Assembly (NCBI RefSeq): GCF_021134715.1
Contig: NC_060026.1
Coordinates: 9,353,001 to 9,417,000 of the forward strand
Direction of reading: 5' to 3'
DNA length: 64,000 nucleotides
Source of the DNA: Daphnia pulex
Lineage: Eukaryota; Arthropoda; Branchiopoda; Diplostraca; Daphniidae
Below are positions 20,061-31,969 of the stretch, piece after piece (the first letter of the stretch is position 1; each line of letters begins with the position of its first letter). Under the pieces are notes generated by a model. It saw nothing but the letters and a program-made list of their open reading frames with translations. It searched no databases and had not been told where the DNA came from. Made by a program: the position numbers and the translations under genes.

Positions 20061-22960
20061 ACAAAGAAGAAGAAGAAATGAGATGAGTTGTTTTTATGTA
20101 TGCCGATGAAATATGCCGCTCAGCCCGGACACGAAGAGATAAATTGTCAATATGCAGAACCAAGAATATTCAGTACGACCTCTTGGAAAACACATCGGTG
20201 GTATATAGCAATGAATCAGTTTTGGAGATTACATGAAGATGGCAATCAATTAGTTTGTCCAAGGAAGCCTCTTTAAATAGGCTTTTCTAAAGAGCGAAAT
20301 TTCAAAACACGGTGCGATTTTTTTTATCGGAATCAAATCCAATGGAATTAAACCACCCCTCGGGCACAAAATTTACCTGTTTTGACATGGAGCTGCGGTA
20401 AAAACCACTTTAAATAAAACCCAAAAAATATGATATCCAAGAAATTTTTGCCTATTATAAAAAAAAAATAACAAAAAAACACAAGACAAATTCAATACAA
20501 TTCTACAGATATCTTCAAATAGTATTGTTTTGTCTTCCTTTTTGACGGTGTGAGAGGTTTGATAGGCAGTTAATTCGACTAAAAAAAACCTACTCCGTCT
20601 TCTGTTTTTTTTCCACGAAATTAAGATGGTGTCGGCATTTGTCTGCACCGGTATCGGTATGGCCAGCTCCACATAACCCTGGGGAGTTTTGTCAATGGAA
20701 TTCCGGGTGGATGCTAAACCATTTTTCATTGCCACAATCTTAGGGTGGCAAGATGGCATTCCGGCAGCGATTTTCTTAGAAAATACTCCTTCGATGTTGG
20801 AGGCAATTTTCGGCCAAGAATAGGTGATTCTGGCAGTAAAAGTTCCTGGTCCACTGCCCACAAGTGAAAATTCCGTGACAGTCACGCCTCCAAGTAACGA
20901 AGCGAAAATGATAAGCATCTCATTGCAAGTATCCGGATCTCTATAAACCTCCATCAAAACTGGTTGGTTGTGATGGGTTGTGGTTGAGAATTTTCCTACT
21001 TTAAATTTATGGTTCAGTGATTTGCTTACTTACTAAAGTGGTTTTTATCGCAGCTCCCAGGAAATTGGAGTGAAAAAAGCGCCCAAGTCAACATCATGTT
21101 AGAAAATGAAAAATATTAGTTAAATTGATAACAAAACACGAAACAAATACGACTAAGTATACCTTGATACGTTTTCAATGTCGTCGAGAATTAAACTTAA
21201 AAGTGATGTGTAATATGTATTTTTACCTGTTCATCTACCGCTTCAAGGAAACAACCACAACGATTCCCTTCTGCCAATAATGAAACCAATTACAGGAGAA
21301 GGATAAACCCGGTCGGGAATTACGGCAATAGATACGCATTAAATCTGCATCCTGTGATGGTAATATATTCGTGAATATAACCAAATTAAATACAAAAACG
21401 ACTCGAGTATACCTGGAATCGTTTACGTTGGAGAAGTGCTCGGGCAATGGCTGGTTCTTACTCCTGAAGAGCAGATGACCACTTTTTCCGATAGCCATGG
21501 ATTTTAGAGATTTTCTTCGTCTGATTCAAATTAGTTTTTCCTGTAAGATTTTTAAGTGTTGCTGATCTCCTTGTTGAACTGGGATATTGATCTTGTTCCT
21601 CAAGGAATTCCACGGCCAATGAAGCGGTCTCCTTTGTTGAGTTCAAGTAAAATTGTCTTCTCCCAGTTTCTTCGATCTTGACTGCTTTCAGAGGCTGTCA
21701 AGGATGACAGTTTCTTGCCATGGTGCTGCTTGCTGATTTATGTGGAGATTCTTTAATTCCTCTAATTTGATCTTCTAATTTGTTTCCGTTATCATGAAGA
21801 CCCAAAGGTCTGACCTCTGACCAAACGATTAGTAGCCAGCCACCACAAAAGGGTGAAATCCTTATTCATAAGATGAAAAGTCAATATTATTTTAGGGTCC
21901 ATGTTTGAAATTATTTCTCTACAAACCTAGTATATTTTGGAGAAAAGAAGAAAATCATACATAAGAATCTTTTTCCTAAGCCCGTACACGAAGAGGGTCA
22001 TTGTCCATCTGCAGGGCCATGAATATGCACGAAGACATGATGGACAACGCATCCGTCTTATATAGCAGTGCATCAGTCTTGGAAATTATCTGAAGATGGC
22101 ACTACACTAATTTATCCAAAGAAGTCTTTTTAAATTCAGCTTTTCTAAGAAGTGGAATTTCAAAACAAGAAGCAATGCTTGTGGTCGGAATCATACATCC
22201 AATATATGGAACTAAGCCTTAATTTAGTCTTCCGTCGTTAAAAAACCAACTGAGGAAGAATTCATCGGTTCTTGCAGAAACGCCCGAGTCATCATTCCGT
22301 TAAAAAATTTAATTATTAGTTAGCATGATCAAGCAAACAAATACAAAATACCTGGATATGTTTTCCATGTGGATTAGAATGAAAGGATAAAACCGCCGTT
22401 TTAAGTACTTCACTTTTTATTCAGCAGCTACCGCTTTAAAGAAAGTGGCATTCGCAACGCTAAGAACAATAATTGTGTCGTTGGTTTCAGCTGGCTTAAT
22501 TTTTAATTTTCTCTCTTCTGACAATGAAAAATCCACAGGAAATAGATCAAATTCGTTTCTCACGTTGGAAAAGTGACGCGCCAATCTCTGGTTCTTCTTC
22601 CCCCTGAAGAGCAGCTGTCTACTTGTTCTGATAGATGGACAACCTTTTCTTATCGCTTATCGTGTTTTTTAATGTAGTTTTCAGTGTTTTCGTTTTGCTC
22701 AAATAATTTGTTCTTGGAAGATTTTAAAGTCTTGCTGATCTCCTTGTTGAATTGGGACGTTGATCTGGTTCCTGGAGAAATTTCACATCCAATATCTCCT
22801 TTTGTTAGATTCAAGGAACTTTTCTTCTTCACAGTATCTTCTGACTTTTTTCAGAGGGAATATATCAAGGATGACAGTTCCTTGCCATCGTGCCCTGCTT
22901 GCTAAGTTTCCTGTTGGAGATTCTTTAGTTTTTCTGATTTGATTTTCTTATTTATTTTCT
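20060..22960. repeat. diverged tandem duplication (two ~1-1.7 kb units)
   Basis: Unit A (about 20060-21760) and unit B (about 21965-22960) share colinear blocks. One pair is CCCGGACACGAAGAG / CCCGTACACGAAGAG. Others are GAATATGCAC-like text, TGAAGATGGCA, GAAATTTCAAAACA / GGAATTTCAAAACA, CGGAATCA, ACCTGGATATGTTTTCC / ACCTTGATACGTTTTC, CTACCGCTT, CTGAAGAGCAG and AAGGATGACAGTT. Unit A has about 680 bp (20370-21050) that B lacks, which is where the 20373-20957 open frame sits. Both units carry fragmentary minus-strand coding-like stretches ending in polar, Lys-rich peptides. The function of the unit is unknown. Confidence 0.65.
20373..20957 (-). CDS. uncharacterised open frame, possibly an exon
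   Basis: The minus strand is open for 195 codons, and the frame extends further 5' to about 21030 without an ATG, suggesting an exon rather than a complete gene. The first 125 residues look protein-like (GGVTVTEFSLVGSGPGTFTA, then alternating hydrophobic segments suggestive of beta strands). The C-terminal 60 residues are hydrophobic and low in quality and may be intron read-through. It has two Cys in the N-terminal half and no signal peptide in the visible part. It lies only in unit A of the tandem duplication. No family recognised. Confidence 0.35.
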   Translation of the reverse strand: MMEVYRDPDTCNEMLIIFASLLGGVTVTEFSLVGSGPGTFTARITYSWPKIASNIEGVFSKKIAAGMPSCHPKIVAMKNGLASTRNSIDKTPQGYVELAIPIPVQTNADTILISWKKNRRRSRFFLVELTAYQTSHTVKKEDKTILFEDICRIVLNLSCVFLLFFFYNRQKFLGYHIFWVLFKVVFTAAPCQNR

Positions 22961-22999
22961 TTGTGCCCGTTATCATGAACACCTAGTCTGGCCTTAAGG

Positions 23000-23390
23000 A
23001 GGTTTTCCATCTCACTTTACTTGGACTAGAAAAAAACGTGGAGTAGCCAGCACAAAACTACCCGCACAAGTTTGGTGGATTCGATGGAGGGCTCCAGCGG
23101 CGCCATTCCCGATATTTAGTGGTCGTCCGTGGCTGCAACTTGCTCCGTTTACCCAGTGATGGCTTTTTTCTGTCAAGCAATCATTGGTGGGTTCCCCAAT
23201 GCAAATTGTAATCTCCCCCCTGGAGCTCTGTCCATTCTGGCAAGTGCAAAGCCAACTATCCCTCGACGATGCAGAAGGTCTCATCATGGTTGGCCCCACG
23301 AATGATCATTCCGACTTCCTTGCGTTAGGAGTTCATCTTCTTCAAATAAACCTGAACCAGCGCGATCTAACCAAGCAACGTTAACTTGTG
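23000..23390 (-). other. unassigned Cys-containing open frame
   Basis: The minus frame at 23012-23299 includes SRDSWLCTCQNGQ and further spaced cysteines, which could be a fragment of an extracellular Cys-rich domain. The plus strand is open over part of the same span. Nothing joins it to a gene. Confidence 0.25.
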
Positions 23391-24720
23391 ATTAACTTGC
23401 GCCCAAAGCGCTAAATTTAGCGCAATTAATTTCATTGAATAATTTTTAAAACGCGCAAAACTTGAAAAATAAATATTTAGCGCGAAAAATAATATTTCGC
23501 GCTAGATCTAGTGCTATATAAACGCGCATGGCACTAATGATTTGCATGTGGCGGTGCGCTATTTTTTATTCAATTAATATCATCATATGATTTACGAAAC
23601 GAGCAAGCGTTAATTAATGCTCATTGCGCTGAATTGAATAAAAGGGACGCACTTCTCGCAACTTTTCTTCCGCAATAAATTGCGCCAGTATTTCGCCCGA
23701 TTTCGCCGTTAAATTATGGGTTATTGGCTGGACTGTCCCTTGTTGACGGCCCCCGCACACAGTATAGTCCAAAGGATCTGTCGTCGGCTGATCTGGTCCG
23801 GCTGATCAATGGCCCGCATTGACGGCCTTTCTATATTTATGGCCGCATCCCTTCGCTGCTCAACAAATTGAAGATGGTCCACCTTCAACACTGACCGGGG
23901 GCCTAGCTGGAGTAGCCGCTGCTGGCCACCGCTGCCGAGGCAAAACATTTGAAAAACTTAGCTACCACCACTCGCAACCCTTCGCCGGTGATGAGCCAAG
24001 AATTTACAGTTTTGTCTGGCGAAAATTGGCAGCTGCCAAACGTGCCCACCCGATTTTCAAATCAATCTCCATGAGCACACTGCCGGTCAGATGCTGGATA
24101 GCATTACTCACTTCACTCTGGTGTTGAAGTTGTATCATCTTCAAGTTGTTGAGCAGTAAGGGCATGCGGACATAAAGGAGCTGATCAGCCGGGACAGATT
24201 GACCATCGACAAGGTGCAGTCTGGAATTTAAAGGCAGAATATTTGTGCAATTAATTTGCGAGAATGCGCCTTTTAATTGAATTTATAAAGAAGCGCTTTA
24301 TAAGTATTAGCGCCAAATATTTATTTCAGCGCATACGTGTTTAGAAAATAGTATGATGATGAATTCATCGCGCGCAAGTTGATAGTAAATATAGTGCCAT
24401 GCACGCTTCGATAGCGCTATAGATCTTGCCCAAAATTTTTATTCGATTGTTTTTCTTGCAGAGCGAACCGGCTAAAACCGCGAACGGGCCGCACGCTTAG
24501 CGCTGAAATAGCTGACGGACGCACGATAAGCGCCAAATAATGGAAGGGTGAGCGCTACTCGTCAAACCAGTCGCCGCAATAATTTTTTCTTGTTGCACCT
24601 ATTAATTTAATTTAGTACGATGCGCGTTAAGTAGCCATAATATTATTTTAGCGCTTGCGCTTGTCGTAAATAACACGATGAAATGAAATGAATTGCGCCA
24701 TATTTTGCACATCAGGCCTA
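23390..24720. repeat. GCGC-dense AT-rich tract (two blocks)
   Basis: In two blocks (23395-23720 and 24230-24720) the words TTAGCGC, GCGCAA, ACGCGC and AAGCGC recur every 15-40 bp in otherwise AT-rich sequence. The blocks flank about 500 bp (23720-24210) of a different, more balanced composition with broken open frames on both strands. Possibilities are a decayed satellite, subterminal arrays of a mobile element, or a factor-binding array. The sequence alone does not decide. Confidence 0.5.
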
Positions 24721-25183
24721 CGTGCCAGTATCCCCGTTCGTAGTACATTTCGTTACATTTGCTAGAATAGGGGCCGGCGAGAACGTCTCCACTTCTTGCA
24801 AGATGTAATAGCGCTGCACTTCCGTTCCCTGGCTATAAAGGGGGCGAGGAATGAAACATTTATCAACCGCTAGGTGGGTAAATTTTATACAATTTAATTA
24901 TAAATGGAATCGGTAGAATTATTTTTAATATACACATAAACACGTTAATGGTTTTTTCCTTGTTTATTTTTTATTAAATTCATAAATTGGTTTGATTCTT
25001 GTTTGATATGAATTTTATCGATTTATTAATGTTTGATTCATGTTTGATAACTATTTCATCTATTTATTAAGGTTTAATCAATTAATATAAATATCGTCGT
25101 TGATTTCTTGATAAAAACGTATTAATTGTTAGGTTTAATATTGGAAATCATTTAAGTTATAGATTTGCCGTATAAAAGCAAAG

Positions 25184-27043
25184 ACGGCACCCCTATGGGG
25201 TGCCGTTGTACCTTTTTAACAACAAACCTATCATTTAACATCAATCTATAATTAAACAAACAACATTATATAAAACACTGATCTAATCAAACATCAAAGG
25301 GTAACATAGCGTCAAACCTGGGATATTAGATTTATGAAATCTAACTTGCAATCAAACCTAACCTTAAAATCAAATGTAAAATAATAGCTCCGTAAACCTG
25401 CATCAAACCTATTATCTATCATTCAATCGGGCAAATTAAAAAATAAAACAAAAATTCAGATATAATTGGTAGTATGTATTATAGTTATTAGTGAACTAGT
25501 GTATATTATTTATAGTATAGTAGAATTAGTGTATATTATAGTAATGTAGCCTATACTAACCCCGGAGCATTAACAACTCATATGGGATATGGCAAATGGT
25601 TTTGCCTCCATTCTTTTCTCCCCGCCCCTTTTTTAAACTTTGTCATCTAGCGGTCAGAATCACGCAACACAAAACACCAATTATGATGCTGTTGCACTTC
25701 TAATTTTGTAATTTAATTTCTGTACTTGATTTTCATTATAGTTCATGCCATTACGTTATATCTAGAATGGCGATCTACCATCAGCATCCCCATTCGCCCC
25801 CATCATTTTTACGAAAAATTATTTCAGATCGTATACATGTACCAGAAATAAGGAATCGGGAAATTGACTGGCTTCACGCAGAGATCAGGGACAACTTTTA
25901 AAGTAGCAAACAAATTCAAAAGTTAGTCATCAAACAAATTTTTTTTATTTTTGAAAATGCGCTGGTGGAACGTGTCCCGGGATTCGCGCGTGTTGGTTCA
26001 CATTCCTTTTAATATGAAAATTATTTTCTGATAACAAATAAAAATTTTTAATCCATGTTCCCAAATATATATTTTGTATCAGAAATCGTGATATAAAAAC
26101 GAATAAATGCAACCAATATGCGCAACTGTGATGGGACAATTTCTCCAGATTTCCGGTGATAGCTTTCGATATCGGCACGGCAAAAATGCATGAATGCATT
26201 TTCCTACAATTTTGTGGAACTATGTTGTGAGCCAAGTTCGTTCGTTTTTTTGTTGTTGTTGGAGTCCTCTCGCTGAGTTTCCACGTTTATTTTAATTCGC
26301 CCTATATATGAGCGGGACAAATTTTGCTTGTTGCGGACGGTTGCGTATATTAATATGAGTAGACTACTACGTGCGTATGAGTACTTCTGCGGACTTCTGT
26401 TATTTATGATGCCTCTAGTGGCCTGACAGAGAAGTATTCTACAAAGCCAATGAGTCTATTACCCAACAAATAAACGCTTTGCTGATTCCTTAATTGTTTT
26501 TCAAACTTCAATTACATTACAAGTTTAATGATTCTTTATTTCTAATTTTTAGCTTAACCTCTACACTTCATTTGTTTATTCATTGATTCAAGGAATAGAA
26601 TTAAATATTCATTTTCAAAATGTTAACCATATCCATTTCCTTTAAATTGTTATTAAAATAAACTGTTTGTTTACATGATTGATCAATTTATAGCAATTAA
26701 TTTATCTTTTAGATTGCGAATGATGTTTGATTTAATGTTAGGTTTGCCATCATTAAATAATAGCTTACCCGAAAGATTGTTTGTTTTCTCTAATGTTAAT
26801 CGATAGATGGTTTGATTAATTTTACATTTCATTTTGTATGTTTTATTTGAATTAAAAGAGTGTTACCTCGGCGTTATTGGTGTTTAATGAATGTTAAATG
26901 AATGTTAGAATTGTGTAATGAATGTTAGATTTCTGTTAGAATATAAGATGACGATTGATTTAAGTTATTATAATGTTTAATTTATTGTTTAATATTTCTT
27001 TGTTGGTAAAAAGGTACAACGGCACCCCATAAAAAACGGCACC
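25184..27043. repeat. AT-rich region bounded by inverted repeats with hairpin
   Basis: Positions 25184-25206 form a perfect hairpin, ACGGCACCCC-TAT-GGGGTGCCGT. Its right arm continues as GGGGTGCCGTTGTACC (25197-25223), and the same sequence returns inverted at 27002-27028 with 26 of 27 matches. A second GGCACCCC copy follows the right arm. The interior is AT-rich with many TTAATGTTTGATT / TTAAACCT-like words. A minus frame at 25945-26235 is not convincing. A fold-back transposon is the likeliest explanation. Confidence 0.6.
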
Positions 27044-27411
27044 CCATACATGTCACGATTTACATAGAAGATCCAAACATATGATACCCTCGGTAAAGTA
27101 AACATCAAACTAAAACACTCCTTGAGAAACAATAGTGCGGCGAAACTATGAATAATAACGTGCAGGCCAGTGCAGGGCTCTTTATATTAGCCGGTCTTTG
27201 CGCAATCCAAAAAGAATCTATAAATAAGTATGACTTGATTTTTATTCTCATACCAAAACGACGAGTAGACGAACATATCATTATTGCTAAGAGAAAAGTT
27301 AGATCATACAGAAACGTTGACAAAATCCAATTAAAAGTAATTAAAGGGAAAGAAAAACATTATGGGATCTATTTTTGTGTGGTAATCACAGTGATGGCAA
27401 ATAAAAACGCA

Positions 27412-30254
27412 TCAATAGGCAGATCCCGAGACGGATGGATAATAGTACGTGACTGCCGTGGCAGGTAGTTGCCATTTAGCCGCTCTCAGTTCCACCAACT
27501 GCAGCAAAGTGCGTTGAGCTGCTCCAGGCAATGCATTCATCTCGAGGAACGCATCACGAATGGCGTTCCATATGGCAAACATCTTAGTAGGAAGCTCCGT
27601 TTCGACGTCACGACCGATGCCAGTCAGAACGAAAAACAAACATTCCAGCTACATCAAGAGACAGCTGAGATTAATCAAAGAACTTTGGCCATTGCGATGG
27701 CGTGTTTCCTGGCATGCGTGTAATCTAATATACAGTACCTCTTGAAGAGATTGCGATGATGGCTGTCTGAGTGTAGCACAGCAGCTCTCGGCCAATAGAG
27801 AGAGTAGAATCAAATCGGGAGACGGTCTCGTTGAACTAGTTTTTATTTTAGAGTTGAAATTGCGTCGCTTCAGCTGTAAAACGTTATTGACATTGGATTA
27901 GTTTTTTACGTGACGTTAACAAAAAATTACTTTCAGAAAAAGAATCGTTATTATTTACCTGTAAATACATTTCGTTCAAGAAATTAATGAAGGCCACCCA
28001 ACGTTGGGATGATTCCCCTGCCGATCTCAAGATTCGGTCACGTTCCTGGAACGATTCTTGACACGTATTAAGCAAGCTCTCGCGGAAAGTCTCTTTAGTT
28101 TCTTTCTGCACATTTACGATTTCACAAGGTTTCATTGAAAATCTTAACGCAATTTACCCAATTTATTATATACCTCTATGACGTATGAGCAGTAACGAGC
28201 TATCGAAGACGCATAACGAGATGATTCAATCACTCGATTGAATAAGGTCTTGACAGCCTCCATCACAGAGCGGCTATTGGCTCCGTCTGGATCTGTAGAA
28301 ATTAGAAAATTCTTAACTTATTCATATTGATAATTTTTTATTGTTTCAATTGCTTACCGACAGCGATTTTCCTGAGTAGAATTTGAGCTGCCTCAGGAAA
28401 TGAGCTGACATCAGGTAATTCCGAATTGCCGACTTTGGGCGTTGCATTAGTTGACGCTGGAGTCGGTACGGGCACTTTTTGCTGTTGCAGAGTAAGATGG
28501 GATCCACTACTTTTGGATCTTTGGAGGACGAACTGACCCGCCGGTGATGCGGTCGCCTCGTTAACCGGTTGCTTTTGTATCGTGATTGAAGTAACGGTAG
28601 CAGCTGGAGCGCCCTGCTGTGCTACTTTATTATTAGCTGCCCTGGTGCTATTATTATTGAGTTCCAGTGAAGTTCGACTTTTGGTAAGACGTGGGGGCTG
28701 ATGATCGGTAGAGTTCTGAGGGAATTGCCCCCGTCCACCAGCTGGAACTTCACCACTCCGCATACCTTTCAACAATAAAAAATAATAGTAATAATAAAAA
28801 ACAACGACTTTAGAAAATATCTATGTTAAATCAAACCAAAGACATGCCGAAGCGTTCATTGCTGAGATAAAAACAACGTAAGGGTTAGCTCAGCAAATCA
28901 TGTTTGGCTACATCCCGCATCCGGCCAATCAAAAGAACATTTCATTCAATAATAACACGTTGTTAAATCTAACTCTGTACCCGCATTTCGTTTTCCTATT
29001 TACAATAAAAATTCATTTTGCATCAGGGCAAGATTTCCCATTTTTGAAAGTTCTCAAAATCTATAAAGATGACATAGATATTTGACTGAATTCCAAGACG
29101 ACGTGAAATCATTTTGACTTCTGCCTTCATTTTTCATTGTATAATATTCTACGTTATTCGCCGACTGCATTCTTACTGTTATTGTTTAGATATTGTTGCT
29201 AATAAAAAAAAGCAGTTTTTCCAGAGTCACAATGTCTATCAATGCGGTTTCAGAGAGAATTTTCCTCGAGCATCTTTCAGCTCAATTCCCCAGGAAATGG
29301 CCGACTTTCCAAGAATAAATGGTACGCTTGGTTTTTGGACAATCCAAACCAGCCGAAACCAGCAGTTAAACAATTAACAGCCTTTCATTTAGTCCACGAT
29401 TGGAAAGCGAAAAAGTTGCTTAATTTTAGAAACTGGTCAAACAAAATTGTGCATAAAAAAAAAAGTTATAGAGACATACTTGGAGGCCGATAGATTTCCA
29501 TATTCGGTTTGCTGCCCCTCCCGGCGGCTGCAGATGCCGGTGCTGCTGGCCCATTGTTCCCATTATGATAAGAGCCACCGCGTGTTTTACCACTGTTGCT
29601 TCCCACGGAATTCGGGAAAGCATTTGATGAGCTGCCGCCACCTGAGCGATTTCCATCACGAATGAAACTCCGCTCTCGTTGCTGAAAATGATTTCCCGTT
29701 GGCACATTCTGTCATTAGTAATAAAATCAAGTTATATCGCAATTAAAACTTGAAAACAACGATTTGCAATACACTTCTATGTTAGTCATTCAGCAGCTGT
29801 TTTGCACACAAAATGAACACAAAAAGAAAATTGAATTGTCGGAAATGCCAACCTGAGAAGGTCGTTGGAGGACAAAGCTGCGTTCTCGCCTAAAGAACTG
29901 TCACATTTGACAGAAATGAACAACACAAAAAAATAATAATAATAATTTACAAATGATATTAATGAAATGAAGCCAAACGGAACCACTATAGATAGAGATA
30001 GTCGTCCTCCTTTAGCGTGATGGACCATCAAATAAAAATATCACAATAATAAAAAAGCAACGAAATCGTGCAAAGGCAATAAGAACCAAGCTGCTTGTTC
30101 GTTTAGCCATGCGCAGTATTTGGCTGCACGCATTTTCACGAGATCTTGGTTGTAGTGTTTACACGGGCAGATTGTTTACCTGTTGGTTGCCGGCGGGAGT
30201 TGGGGCAAATCGGGTATCTTTTTTACTGACAGCAGCAGCAGCAGTCGAAGTCAT
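27412..30254 (-). CDS. MIF4G-domain translation factor (MIF4GD/CTIF-like), 449 aa
   Basis: Seven exons on the minus strand: 30254-30180, 29708-29480, 28765-28358, 28292-28174, 28105-27959, 27873-27739, 27648-27412; all phases close. The N-terminal half (residues 1-237) is disordered, Ser/Gly/Asn-rich, with an Ala run from a CAG/GCT repeat. The C-terminal 210 residues form one MIF4G helical-repeat domain. It contains TFRESLLNTCQESFQ, QRWVAFINFLNEMY and the end block MFAIWNAIRDAF, TLLQLVELRAAKWQLP, TYYYP, which matches the C-terminus of MIF4GD/SLIP1 and CTIF. These family members link mRNA-bound complexes (histone-mRNA SLBP or the nuclear cap-binding complex) to eIF4 factors. The long N-terminus favours CTIF over the shorter MIF4GD. 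It diverges from SRSF2 across a 1.7 kb interval. Confidence 0.85.
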
Positions 30255-31969
30255 TTTGAGGAAAGAGTCGCAGCAAAAATGTCTCGATGACACAAGAGGG
30301 GCGAGTGTATCGTTTTCGCGTCGTTGTCGTCGATTTGCAGAGCTTCAACTGTACGGAAAAAGCTGAGCAGGTCGTCGTGATTTCGTTTCGCGTGTCGGCA
30401 CCGCAAAGACCCCTCGAGTGTGTAGTCAGGCTCACCTACATTCACGCCCCCCGCCAAACCGCCCCCAAAAATAAGAGAACGATGTCAACAAACAAGTCAA
30501 TGCCATACAGAAACTTATTGTCGCTAGAAAGGAATGCAAACTGTTATTTAGTGACGATAAATGTTGAAGGAATGTCGGTCGAAACATTAAGGTCGAAAGG
30601 AATGGAGATCCGCTCGATTCGGCTGGAGAAAACAAAAATGTTACATGGCCGGGTGCCAAGCCAACGCAAAGGGCGGCCTCCAAAAGGATGTGGGTGAGGG
30701 GGGGGGGGGGGGGGGAAGATCACTTCTATTTTCGGGAGTTTGCTGGGGAAGCGCTAATGTTTCCGTCTAGTGCCTCGTTGTCCATATCCGCTGTGCGGGA
30801 GATATATACTGACGACAACTTATCCCTTTGTTTGTTGGGCGAAGGTCACAAGTTCACTACCGTTTACATTTCATGCAATGACTTCATCAGTCGAAATTCC
30901 AGTAATTTCTGCAGTCGATCGCAGTTTCCTCGTAGAATTTTGAACGGGCCCTCTATTCAATATTCAGCTCACGTTTTGGGTCGGCTGAAAACCAAAATAT
31001 TGCTCACAATTTCGACCAACGCCCATTGTTGTCGGCAAAAATTTTCTTAGGCGGTAGTCACAACAAATATTTTGAGTCGACAAACGAAACGGAATGGAAA
31101 GAGAAAGACAAAAAAATGATGGCACTAGGGCAACCGAGTCTTACCTTTTAGTGACGGGAGCACGTTTCGTTCCGAACTCGACACGGGACACGGCACAGAC
31201 TGCACTGAGTCTTTCTCCACCCAGATCGCTAACCTCCGCCAAATTCAATGTCCTTCCCCTTGTATGTAGCAGCAGCTGTCCACCATCCTTCGTGCCACAT
31301 TTTTTGGCAATCGCTAGGGCAATCGCTAGGGCAGAGTCGTCTAGATTTATCACATTACTTGCGTTTTGTCTGTTTGTTGTTTTGTTTTTTTTATTTTTCC
31401 TTATTCAAGTGTTCGGTACTTACACTTGTGGGTGATGGCAACGTTGTAAAATATGTCATTTTCTGTCAAATTTATTTCCAGTATTTTATCAGGAATTTCA
31501 ATTGAATTGGCCAACAAAGAAATTGCCATTACTTGTTTTTTTAACATGAATAAATCCAATAAAAATTTTAAAACAAAAATGTGGAAGCACGTACTGATTC
31601 TGAAGCACTGAAGGAAACAGACGCGACACGACACGACCACAGACTTAGCAGAATATGCCGTTAACTCTTGAAATGTACCAGTTCCCACTATTTAAAAATA
31701 AAATTTTTTTTTCCTAATAAATATCCCCAAAAAATTAATGGTGGTCAAATTTGTCATAATAATGCGACATACGAATACACTCGACCTAGTAAAATTATTT
31801 TTCACGAGCTGACAACAGTGTAGCATCCTTGAAGAGTCAGCCATTTTGACAAAGCTTTCTTAAAAAAAGTTTTACGCGCGTGCTTGCAACTGTCGTTTTA
31901 CTTGAGTCGCGCACGCTCTATCACAGCCTACACGTCGATTTCCAGTCGTTTATTAAGTCACAATCCAAA
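30255..31969. promoter_or_regulatory. divergent intergenic interval between MIF4G gene and SRSF2
   Basis: It holds the 5' regions of both genes. No conserved domain is encoded here. Noteworthy are a G homopolymer of about 18 bases (30699-30716) and a duplicated GGCAATCGCTAGG word (about 31306-31331). A pyrimidine-rich segment precedes the SRSF2 start, in keeping with TOP-like or TATA-less housekeeping promoters. No TATA box is evident. Confidence 0.4.

Noticed and set aside
19684-20163. 159-codon minus frame as a gene
   Set aside because: The plus strand is open over most of the same span and no family or splice structure supports either.
25184-25206. Hairpin as an intrinsic transcription terminator
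   Set aside because: The window is eukaryotic, and the stem has a matching distant inverted copy, which fits a mobile element end better.
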